Source of the DNA: CAZGYE01 sp964530165
GTDB taxonomy: Bacteria; Planctomycetota; Planctomycetia; Planctomycetales; Planctomycetaceae
Direction: 5' to 3'
Assembly (NCBI GenBank): GCA_964530165.1
Contig: CAZGYE010000124.1
Coordinates: 1-14,943 of the forward strand
DNA length: 14,943 nucleotides
Positions 8,955-14,943 of the stretch are shown in pieces. The notes beneath the pieces are model-generated. The model had not been told where the DNA came from. It made no database searches and saw nothing but the letters and a program-made list of their open reading frames with translations. The position numbers and the translations under genes are program-made. Position 1 is the stretch's first letter. Each line of letters begins with the position of its first letter.

Positions 8955-11189
8955 ATGAGTACCCACACCACCAACACCGCGTCCTCGATGCTTCCGTCGA
9001 CCCAGCGGCCCATCCCGCTCGAGCGACGGGAGGACCTGAGGGTACAGGTGATTGAGTACCTGGGCGTGGGGTATCATGTCATCAAGGACCCGGTCGGCTT
9101 GCAATACCATCGCTTGCAGCCGGAACAATACTATGCACTGAGCCTTCTCAACGGCGAGCGCAATCTGGACGAAATCCGCGACGAACTTCAGAAGAAGTTT
9201 CCGACGCTGGGGCTGAACCTAGCCGACGTCCAGTATCTCATCACCGACCTGCACGAAAAAGGATTGGTGTTGAGCAATCGCCCCGGTCAGGGCGTCAGCC
9301 TCATCAAGCAGAAGAAGAAAAAGCGGAAGGAAGCGTTTCTGAAGCTATTCCGCAGCCTACTGTACCTGCGGTTGCCAGGCTGGGATCCCGAACCGACGCT
9401 CAAATGGCTGTATCCGCTGGTGCATTGGATGTTTCGCCCCTGGGCCGTCGCGGCGACGATTCTGGTGGTCGTCTCTTCCGGGGCGCTGCTGAGCATCCAG
9501 TTTCACGAGTTTCGGGAGAATTTGCCGGAGTTTCAGCAGTTCTTTGGCTGGCCCAATCTGATTTATCTGTGGGTCACGCTGTCGATCGCGAAGATCATCC
9601 ATGAATTCGGCCACGGCCTGACGTGTAAACACTTCGGCAGCGAATGTCATGAAATGGGGCTATTGTTCTTGGTGTTCAGCCCCTGCTTGTACTGCGACGT
9701 GACCGATTCGTGGATGATGAAAAACAAATGGCACCGAATCATGATCGCCGCGGCGGGGATGTATGTCGAACTCCTGATCTCGGCGATTGCCCTGTTCACG
9801 TGGTGGAACACCTCGCCCGGTCTGTTGCACCACCTGTGCCTGAACATCTTTTTCGTCACGACGGTCACGACGATCATTTTCAACGCCAACCCGCTGTTGC
9901 GGTACGACGGTTACTACATGGCGACTGACTGGTTGGAGATTCCGAATCTCCGACCGAAGTCGGACAAGCTGCTGAGGGAAAGTTTTGCCTGGTATTGCTT
10001 GGGCATCGAATCGCGGCCCGATCCCTTCATGCCGGAGACCGGCAAGGCCTGGTTTGTGGCCTATGCGATTGCAGCCGGACTGTATCGCTGGGTGATTCTG
10101 CTCTCGATTACGATGTTCATGGCGACCGTGCTGAAACCGTACGGTCTGCAGGCCATTGGGATCACGATGTTGGTGGTCTCGATGAGCGGTATCTTTGTCA
10201 GTATGAGCATGAACATTTATAGAACCATTTCAGCGCCGAGGATCGAGCCGATGAGCGTTCCCAAAATCACGTTGACCCTGTCGATTGTCGTCGCGCTGAT
10301 CGTGGTGGGTCTGACGATTCCCTTGCCGTGGCACATCGAGTCCGCCTTTCTGATCGAACCGGAGAACGTTCACCATGTTTACACCACCACGCCGGGGCAA
10401 CTGGTGCACTTGAATGTCAAGCCGGGCGACCACGTCGTCAACGGTCAGGTGCTCGTCGAGTTGACGAACCACGAAAAAGAGGACCGCCAGCGGGCGTTGG
10501 AGGTGAAGGAGAAGGTCCAGGAGGTTGAAATAAAAATCTACCCGGCGATCAACGACATCGCCCAGGAACAGTTGGCGCTGGAAAAACTGCAGAGCATCCG
10601 TGAGCAGTTAAGAGACTACCGGCAGCAGATTGATCAACTGACCGTCCGCGCGCCGTGCGCCGGAGTCGTGGTTGCTCCGCCACGAGTTCCTGAACCGAAG
10701 CGGGACAGTTCGCACGCCCGGCTGAGCGCATGGTTCGGGACGCCACTTGATCCGAAAAACGTGGGTGGTTACTTCGAAGAGCGGACGCACCTATTGAGCA
10801 TCGCCCCCAACAACCGGCTGCAGGCGATCGTCCTGATCGATCAGGCGGACCGCGACGACCTGATTGTCGGGCAGGAGCTCGAATTGAAATTCGATCACCT
10901 GCCCGATCGCACCTACAAAGGAACGATTGCCGACATCTCGAAGGAGGAACTGGAATACGCCCCGGCGCAGCTTTCTAACAAGTTGGGCGGCGAGTTGGCC
11001 ACCGTCACCGACGCTCAAGGCCGAGAGCGTTTGCAAAGCATCGTCTATCAGGCGACCGTTCTGCTCGAACGCGATACCCGTCTGCTCAAGCCGGGCATGC
11101 GCGGACGAACCCGTTTTCTGGTCGATTACCGGTCCGCCTGGGATTGGCTCTGGCGATACATCCGCCGTACGTTCCACTTCCGACTCTGA
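8955..11189 (+). CDS. PqqD-M50 metalloprotease-HlyD fusion membrane protein
   Basis: A 744-residue protein from the ATG at 8955. The frame is open back to a GTG at 8781, but that extension is encoded by repeat DNA, so I exclude it; no Shine-Dalgarno precedes either start. Residues about 25-108 resemble a PqqD-like peptide-carrier/winged-helix domain (YHRLQPEQYYALSLLNGERN, LHEKGLVL). Membrane segments follow, with the M50 zinc motif HEFGH (216-220) and the distal ligand motif NPLLRYDGYY (Asp318); these make a complete site-2-protease-type active site. KHFGSECHEMG and PCLYCDVTDSW are conserved surroundings in this subgroup. More helices lead to a TM at about 438-460, then a lipoyl half (474-505), coiled coil (505-560), second lipoyl half from LTVRAPCAGVVV (about 561), and a beta-barrel. 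Known of the fusion family: predicted in peptide maturation/export loci. Inferred: it binds, cuts and hands over a peptide or protein with the adaptor upstream. Confidence 0.9.
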   Translation: MSTHTTNTASSMLPSTQRPIPLERREDLRVQVIEYLGVGYHVIKDPVGLQYHRLQPEQYYALSLLNGERNLDEIRDELQKKFPTLGLNLADVQYLITDLHEKGLVLSNRPGQGVSLIKQKKKKRKEAFLKLFRSLLYLRLPGWDPEPTLKWLYPLVHWMFRPWAVAATILVVVSSGALLSIQFHEFRENLPEFQQFFGWPNLIYLWVTLSIAKIIHEFGHGLTCKHFGSECHEMGLLFLVFSPCLYCDVTDSWMMKNKWHRIMIAAAGMYVELLISAIALFTWWNTSPGLLHHLCLNIFFVTTVTTIIFNANPLLRYDGYYMATDWLEIPNLRPKSDKLLRESFAWYCLGIESRPDPFMPETGKAWFVAYAIAAGLYRWVILLSITMFMATVLKPYGLQAIGITMLVVSMSGIFVSMSMNIYRTISAPRIEPMSVPKITLTLSIVVALIVVGLTIPLPWHIESAFLIEPENVHHVYTTTPGQLVHLNVKPGDHVVNGQVLVELTNHEKEDRQRALEVKEKVQEVEIKIYPAINDIAQEQLALEKLQSIREQLRDYRQQIDQLTVRAPCAGVVVAPPRVPEPKRDSSHARLSAWFGTPLDPKNVGGYFEERTHLLSIAPNNRLQAIVLIDQADRDDLIVGQELELKFDHLPDRTYKGTIADISKEELEYAPAQLSNKLGGELATVTDAQGRERLQSIVYQATVLLERDTRLLKPGMRGRTRFLVDYRSAWDWLWRYIRRTFHFRL

Positions 11190-11190
11190 C

Positions 11191-11214
11191 AATCAGCGTA
11201 AATCGGCGTTGATT
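11191..11214 (+). terminator. Hairpin after the M50 gene, weak terminator or processing stem
   Basis: AATCAGCG (11191-11198) can pair with CGTTGATT (11207-11214), eight pairs including one G-U, with an 8-base loop. It begins one base after the M50 stop. No T-run follows, so it may be a processing or stabilising stem in a longer transcript reaching the DUF3467 genes. Confidence 0.35.
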
Positions 11215-11290
11215 CATTCGTTGCTTGGCTGTATAACCGGTGCTGCGAATGCTGCGGTTCCCCGTAGCAGTCACCCTGACCCCGTACAGA

Positions 11291-11295
11291 AGGAG
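11291..11295 (+). promoter_or_regulatory. Ribosome binding site that sets the first DUF3467 start
   Basis: AGGAG lies 7 bases before the in-frame GTG at 11303 and 16 bases before the next in-frame ATG at 11312. The spacing selects the GTG. Confidence 0.6.
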
Positions 11296-11302
11296 ATGGA
11301 TA

Positions 11303-11677
11303 GTGAGTATCATGGATGAAGGCGTCGAACTCGAAGAGCAGGCCGAGCAGGAAACATCGGAACCGACCGCTGAGACGCCACCGGCGGAACAGCCCGCCCA
11401 ACAGGCGCTCAACGTCGACGACTCGAACGCGATGGCGGCGTACGCGAATTTCTGTCGAGTCTCCAGCACCCCGGAGGAGCTGATTCTCGACCTCGGGCTG
11501 AATCCGCATCCCTACGGGACGGGGGAAATCACCATCAAGGTCTCGCAGCGGATCATTATGAATCATTTCACGGCGAAGCGTTTGCTGAGTGCCTTGACCA
11601 TGGCGTTGCAGCGGCACGAACAGGCCTTCGGCGTGTTGGAAACCGACGTTCGCAAACGCGTGCGGACAAACAACTGA
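11303..11677 (+). CDS. DUF3467 domain protein (single domain)
   Basis: A 124-residue protein from a GTG selected by the AGGAG at 11291-11295. Residues 3-45 are acidic and Pro/Glu/Gln-rich, likely disordered. Residues 46-113 match DUF3467: YANFCRVSSTPEELILDLGL (47-66), a short NPHPYGTGEITIKV loop, RIIMN (83-87), and an amphipathic helix AKRLLSALTMALQRHEQAFG (91-110) ending FGVLE. No signal peptide or membrane segment is present, so it should be cytoplasmic. The family has no established biochemical role known to me. It lies 113 bases after the M50 gene and 10 bases before a second DUF3467 gene, so the pair is surely cotranscribed, and perhaps belongs to the export-like cluster upstream. Confidence 0.85.
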   Translation: MSIMDEGVELEEQAEQETSEPTAETPPAEQPAQQALNVDDSNAMAAYANFCRVSSTPEELILDLGLNPHPYGTGEITIKVSQRIIMNHFTAKRLLSALTMALQRHEQAFGVLETDVRKRVRTNN

Positions 11678-11687
11678 TTGCCGCACA

Positions 11688-12329
11688 ATGGACGATGAAT
11701 CAGAATCCAGACCGGAATCTGGTCCCGAGCCGGAAGACCCGCCGGGTGAAACCAGTCCGCAAACCCAGGAGGTGCGACACGCGCACGTCAGCGCGATCGT
11801 TCCCGAGCACGTGGCCCGCGGTGTGTTCAGCACCGGTGCGGTCGTGCTTCAGGGTGGACATGAGTTTATAATTGACTTCTTGCTGCGGATGACCTCGCCT
11901 CACCAAGTGGCAGCTCGCGTGGTGATGCCCCCATCGGTCGTTCCGCGATTGATCGCCGCCTTGCAGGAGAACCTGACGAACTATCAAAACCGCTTCGGAG
12001 TGTTGCCGCCCCCACCGCCACCGAAGCCTCGGGAGCAGCAACCCTCGGCCCAAGAGGTCTACGATCAACTCAAGCTCTCCGACGACGTGGTGTCGGGCCA
12101 ATACGCGAATGCCGTTATGATTGGACATACCGGGCACGAGTTCTCGTTCGACTTCATCACCACGTTTTTCCCACGGTCGGCCGTCTCCTGCCGCGTCTAT
12201 CTGTCGGCGCCGAACGTGCCTCGGTTTCTCGATGCGCTCACGCATGCATATGATCAGTTCCAACGCAGAATCGCCGAGAGGAATCCCGATCAGCAGTCTG
12301 CCCAGCAGTCCGATCAGGATTCGAGGTAA
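11688..12329 (+). CDS. Tandem DUF3467 protein (two domains, proline linker)
   Basis: A 213-residue protein from the ATG at 11688, 10 bases after the previous stop, with no clear Shine-Dalgarno; translational coupling is likely. After a Glu/Pro/Ser-rich start (1-30), residues 36-104 form one DUF3467-like unit (GGHEFIIDFLLR, VAARVVMPPSVVPRLIAALQ) and residues 137-194 a second (TGHEFSFDFITTF, VSCRVYLSAPNVPRFLDALT). They are joined by a linker containing six successive prolines at about 107-112. Both units share a GHEF.xDF strand pair and a VPR(L/F)..AL helix, so this is an internal duplication; the neighbouring gene has a third, more distant copy. The C-terminal 15 residues are Gln/Ser/Asp-rich. 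Cytoplasmic and of unknown role. The arrangement suggests a scaffold or hetero-oligomer made from three copies of one fold, which is inference. Confidence 0.8.
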   Translation: MDDESESRPESGPEPEDPPGETSPQTQEVRHAHVSAIVPEHVARGVFSTGAVVLQGGHEFIIDFLLRMTSPHQVAARVVMPPSVVPRLIAALQENLTNYQNRFGVLPPPPPPKPREQQPSAQEVYDQLKLSDDVVSGQYANAVMIGHTGHEFSFDFITTFFPRSAVSCRVYLSAPNVPRFLDALTHAYDQFQRRIAERNPDQQSAQQSDQDSR

Positions 12330-12340
12330 TTTTGCCCCGT

Positions 12341-12361
12341 AGCCGGCTTGATCTTCCGGCT
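12341..12361 (+). terminator. Hairpin after the DUF3467 pair, candidate terminator
   Basis: AGCCGG (12341-12346) and CCGGCT (12356-12361) form a 6-bp GC-rich stem with a 9-base loop, 11 bases after the DUF3467 stop. It is followed by a modest T-rich stretch (CTTGTTTGC). Its position would separate the DUF3467 transcript from purF, 64 bases on. Confidence 0.4.
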
Positions 12362-12425
12362 CTTGTTTGCTGAGATGGGGGGGTCTCGCTGCAAGACTGC
12401 GCCATTCTGTCGGGAAGGCCAACGG

Positions 12426-14015
12426 ATGTCGGAACTTTTTCACGAGTGTGGGGTGGCCGCCGTCTATCATTTGCCGCACCAGGGGATTAGCCGCTTGGCC
12501 CCGAAACAGGGACCGGACCACTCCTCGCGGCTGATCACCCGGCTGTTGGTGGACATCCAGAACCGCGGTCAGCTCGCCGCGGGGATGACCAGCTACTCTG
12601 CGGACCGGAACCAGTTGATCGACACGCACAAGGACCTCGGCACCGTGAGCGAGGTGTTTCACCTCAGCCACGAGTATCGCCGCGAGCAGTTGATGCAAAA
12701 ACTCGCCGGTCCGGCCGCCATCGGTCACGTGCGCTATGCCACCTGCGGGCAAGACGATCGCAGCTATGCCCAGCCGTTTGTGCGGCACCACATCAGGAAA
12801 TCGAAGTGGTTCAGTTTCGCCTTCAACGGGCAATTGGCCAACTATCCGCAGTTGCGAGACGAGATTCTCTCGCAATCCGACTTTCACCTCGCCCGCGAAA
12901 CCGATACCGAGATTCTGAGGCACCTGCTGTGCCAGGAACTGACCGAAGGCCATGAGACCGATTTGCTCGACGTTCTCTCAGGACTCAGCAATCGGTTGGA
13001 CGGTGCGTACAACATCGTTTTTCTCAACGCGTTGGGCGACATGTTCGTGGCCCGCGATCCGCTGGGCATTCGCCCTCTGTGCTACGCCAAAGAGGGCCCG
13101 ATGTTCGCCGCCGCCAGCGAAAGCGTCGCCTTGGCAAACCTCGGGTTCAAAGCGTCGGACGTCAAGAATCTCCCGCCCGGTTCCGCCATCATCATTCAGA
13201 ACGGAGAATTTGAGTTGAAACAGTTCGCGGCCAATCCGCGCCGGGCCCACTGTTTCTTTGAGTGGATTTACTTTGCGAACGTTGCCAGCACGCTCGACGA
13301 CAAAAGCGTCTATCTGACGCGCAAGCGGCTGGGTGAAGAGCTGGCCCGATTGGAGACGGTTCTGTTGGATCAGGACACGATCGTCGTCCCGGTGCCCGAC
13401 ACCGCCAAAGCGGCCGCCGACAGCATGGCCTATCAGCTCAACGTCCCGTCGCTGGAGGGTTTGATGCGGAACCGCTATGTGGGCCGCACGTTCATCGAGG
13501 GCGTCAACCGAGCCGACAAGGCCAGAATGAAGTACACGCCGTTGCCCGAAGTTCTGGCCGGGAAACGCGTGCTGTTGGTCGAAGACACGATTGTCCGCTC
13601 CACCACGATGAGGGCTCTGATCTCGCAACTGCGGGAACGGGGCCGCGCACAGGAGGTGCACGTGCGGGTTGCCTGTCCGCCGATCATCGCTCCGTGCTTC
13701 TATGGCATCGACATGTCGACCATCGGCGAGCTCTTCGCGCCGAAGTTCATGAACGGACCGGACTTGACCCCCGAAATCGAACAGCAGATGGCCGTGAACA
13801 TTGGAGCCGACAGCCTGCGCTACCTACCCGTGGACACCATCGCCCGCTGCGTCAGACTGGAACGTCATTCTCTCTGCCAGGCGTGTATCGACACTGTGTA
13901 CCCGACCTCGGCGGGCCGAGAGCTGTACCACATTGCTCTCTCGCACGCCCAAGACGTCCAAACCGGTCAAACCCGCCGAACCTACGACGCCCCAATGGAG
14001 ACGACACGCTCCTGA
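12426..14015 (+). CDS. purF: Amidophosphoribosyltransferase (glutamine PRPP amidotransferase)
   Basis: A 529-residue cytoplasmic enzyme making 5-phosphoribosylamine from PRPP and glutamine, the first committed step of purine synthesis. I chose the ATG at 12426 because GGGAAGG (12412-12418) is 7 bases upstream and it gives the propeptide MSELFHE ending just before Cys8 in ECGVAAVYH. Cleavage there would expose the N-terminal nucleophile, as in the Bacillus-type enzyme. Glutaminase motifs: NRGQLAAGM (46-54), GHVRYATCG (100-108), FNGQLANY (133-140). Phosphoribosyl motifs: RNRYVGRTFIE (348-358) and the PRPP loop VEDTIVRSTT (385-394), which differs from the usual DDSIVRGTT. Cys276, Cys424, Cys484 and Cys487 match the placement of 4Fe-4S ligands in the Bacillus-type enzyme. 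It is slightly longer than common PurF, from an insert near 16-40 and a C-terminal tail. The thioesterase gene starts one base after its stop. Confidence 0.93.
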   Translation: MSELFHECGVAAVYHLPHQGISRLAPKQGPDHSSRLITRLLVDIQNRGQLAAGMTSYSADRNQLIDTHKDLGTVSEVFHLSHEYRREQLMQKLAGPAAIGHVRYATCGQDDRSYAQPFVRHHIRKSKWFSFAFNGQLANYPQLRDEILSQSDFHLARETDTEILRHLLCQELTEGHETDLLDVLSGLSNRLDGAYNIVFLNALGDMFVARDPLGIRPLCYAKEGPMFAAASESVALANLGFKASDVKNLPPGSAIIIQNGEFELKQFAANPRRAHCFFEWIYFANVASTLDDKSVYLTRKRLGEELARLETVLLDQDTIVVPVPDTAKAAADSMAYQLNVPSLEGLMRNRYVGRTFIEGVNRADKARMKYTPLPEVLAGKRVLLVEDTIVRSTTMRALISQLRERGRAQEVHVRVACPPIIAPCFYGIDMSTIGELFAPKFMNGPDLTPEIEQQMAVNIGADSLRYLPVDTIARCVRLERHSLCQACIDTVYPTSAGRELYHIALSHAQDVQTGQTRRTYDAPMETTRS

Positions 14016-14016
14016 C

Positions 14017-14412
14017 ATGCTTCGCGAACACGAAATCGAGATCCGCGTTCGTTACAGCGAGACCGACGCCATGGGGTTTCTGCATCACGGGAACTACTTG
14101 AACTACTTCGAGATGGGCCGGACCGAGTTATTCCGGGCGCAGGGCGGCAACTATCGCAAAATGGAAGAGCAGGGCCTGTTTTTCGTCGTGGCTCGAATCA
14201 CCTGCAAGTTTCATTCGCCCGCACGTTACGACGACGTGCTCAGGCTGCGAACAACGATCTTGAAGTTAGGCCCGGCCAAATTGGAGCACGAGTACGAACT
14301 GTTCCGTGACGAACACCTGCTGGCCAGCGCACAAAGCGCACTGGCCTGTGTCGATCGTGAGGGAAAGATCCAGCGAATCCCCGACGTGCTCCCCGAGCTT
14401 GACAGGCAGTAG
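14017..14412 (+). CDS. Hotdog-fold acyl-CoA thioesterase (YbgC/4HBT family)
   Basis: A 131-residue protein whose ATG lies one base past the purF stop, so the two genes are almost certainly cotranscribed and translationally coupled. The diagnostic motif RYSETDAMGFLHHGNYLNYF occupies residues 12-31; the Asp of ETDAMG is the catalytic acid of the 4-hydroxybenzoyl-CoA thioesterase/YbgC family. A strand-rich remainder (LRLRTTILKLGPAKLEHEYE) and ALACVDREGKIQRIPD close the single hotdog domain. Full length for the family. Known of the family: hydrolysis of short- or medium-chain or aromatic acyl-CoA, linked in some bacteria to the Tol-Pal envelope complex. Substrate here is unknown; I see no functional link to purF. 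Confidence 0.9.
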   Translation: MLREHEIEIRVRYSETDAMGFLHHGNYLNYFEMGRTELFRAQGGNYRKMEEQGLFFVVARITCKFHSPARYDDVLRLRTTILKLGPAKLEHEYELFRDEHLLASAQSALACVDREGKIQRIPDVLPELDRQ

Positions 14413-14416
14413 GCGT

Positions 14417-14878
14417 TCAAACACTCTCAGCGACTGCGGACGTCTGAAGGGCGTCGTCATGGTGCGGAACCGTTTCGGCCAAGCACTCCGCACCGAGCAC
14501 TTTCTTCGCGAGCTGTCTGTAGGCGCCGGCGTCGGCAGATCTCGCTGCGGCCAACTCGCGGAGGATCGCGGGATCGATGAAGACCATGGCCGGTTGTTTG
14601 AGCCGCCTCGTTTCGGCGGCTTTCAACAGCAACGACCGATCCGCCCGGCTCAGCGTGTGCGCGCGACACAATTCCAAGAACAAAGACTTCGGATTGTTGC
14701 CGCTGGGCGCGTGCCGTTTCCGATACTTGTCCCAGTAAGTCAGGGCACCCCACAACACGGGGATCGCGACGAAAACTGCCACGAGAAACCAGTTTTCGCT
14801 CAACGAGCCCGACCGCCGCGAATACCGGGAGAATGATCTCCCAAGGTCGGTGTTGGCCAACAACCACCACTGAATCAT
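14417..14878 (-). CDS. Small membrane-anchored protein, function unknown
   Basis: A 153-residue protein on the minus strand. I chose the ATG at 14876-14878 because GGAG stands 8 bases upstream; a longer frame from 14926 lacks a ribosome site. One membrane segment lies at about residues 30-49 (WFLVAVFVAIPVLWGALTYW), followed by the basic KYRKRH, which predicts a cytoplasmic C-terminal domain. That domain is helical and basic in its first half (LFLELCRAHTLSRADRSLLL, 66-85; MVFIDPAILREL, 98-109), then Ala/Asp-rich. The 'ELCRAH.LSR..R.LL' wording seems familiar from planctomycete proteins of unknown role, but I cannot assign a family. It converges with the thioesterase gene with only four bases between stops, and its promoter should lie in 14879-14943 or just beyond. 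Confidence 0.72.
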   Translation of the reverse strand: MIQWWLLANTDLGRSFSRYSRRSGSLSENWFLVAVFVAIPVLWGALTYWDKYRKRHAPSGNNPKSLFLELCRAHTLSRADRSLLLKAAETRRLKQPAMVFIDPAILRELAAARSADAGAYRQLAKKVLGAECLAETVPHHDDALQTSAVAESV

Positions 14879-14943
14879 GTTCGATCTCCGTAATACTTTA
14901 GCCGTTTGGAGCAAGTTCGTCTCCACAGTGTGTTTCGTGGTAA

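Noticed and set aside
11700..12953. 417-codon minus-strand frame across the tandem DUF3467 gene and purF start
   Set aside because: It spans two real genes and their spacer on the opposite strand, and its translation is Arg/Val/Leu-rich without domain motifs.
14226..14493. Minus-strand frames across the end of the thioesterase gene
   Set aside because: They are antisense to the conserved hotdog protein and to its convergent neighbour's frame, with no motifs.

Overview
The window looks like the chromosome of a planctomycete, probably of the Pirellulales/Pirellulaceae type. I infer this from family content, not from a database search: a Tat-signal Gfo/Idh/MocA oxidoreductase, a GAF-HlyD fusion, a PqqD-M50-HlyD fusion, DUF3467 proteins, moderately high GC, and REP-like and purine-rich repeats between genes. 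I see no tRNA, rRNA, CRISPR array, transposase or phage gene.

Layout. (1) 3-215 is the end of an alpha/beta-hydrolase gene. (2) 596-3084 is a two-gene unit: an exported mutarotase-fold protein, then a Tat-exported Gfo/Idh/MocA oxidoreductase, likely for extracytoplasmic sugar metabolism. (3) 3085-3441 is a repeat-rich spacer. (4) 3442-11189 is the unusual core: a short SecA-like ATPase (+), a convergent GAF-GAF-TM-HlyD protein (-), a secreted HlyD/RND-type adaptor (+), and a PqqD-M50-HlyD membrane protein (+). The last two are divergent from the GAF-HlyD gene across a 416-bp AT-richer control region. (5) 11303-12329 holds two small DUF3467 genes carrying three copies of that domain. (6) 12426-14412 holds purF (glutamine PRPP amidotransferase, with visible propeptide and Fe-S cysteines) and a hotdog acyl-CoA thioesterase one base downstream. 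(7) 14417-14878 (-) is a small membrane-anchored protein of unknown function, convergent with the thioesterase gene.

How the genes may work together. The core pairs a cytoplasmic SecA-type motor that lacks most of the normal SecA C-terminal half with three different membrane-fusion/adaptor proteins, one of them fused to an intramembrane metalloprotease with a peptide-carrier (PqqD-like) domain and one to two GAF sensor domains. This resembles the parts list of a peptide or protein processing-and-export machine, yet there is no ABC transporter, RND pump or outer-membrane TolC in view. That the genes form one system is inference from adjacency and domain logic.

A second layer is a purine-rich dispersed repeat at three gene edges in the core: before the SecA-like start, over the 3' end of the adaptor gene, and, inverted, just before the M50 gene. 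The last two form a 15-bp perfect inverted repeat and could bound a small non-autonomous element.
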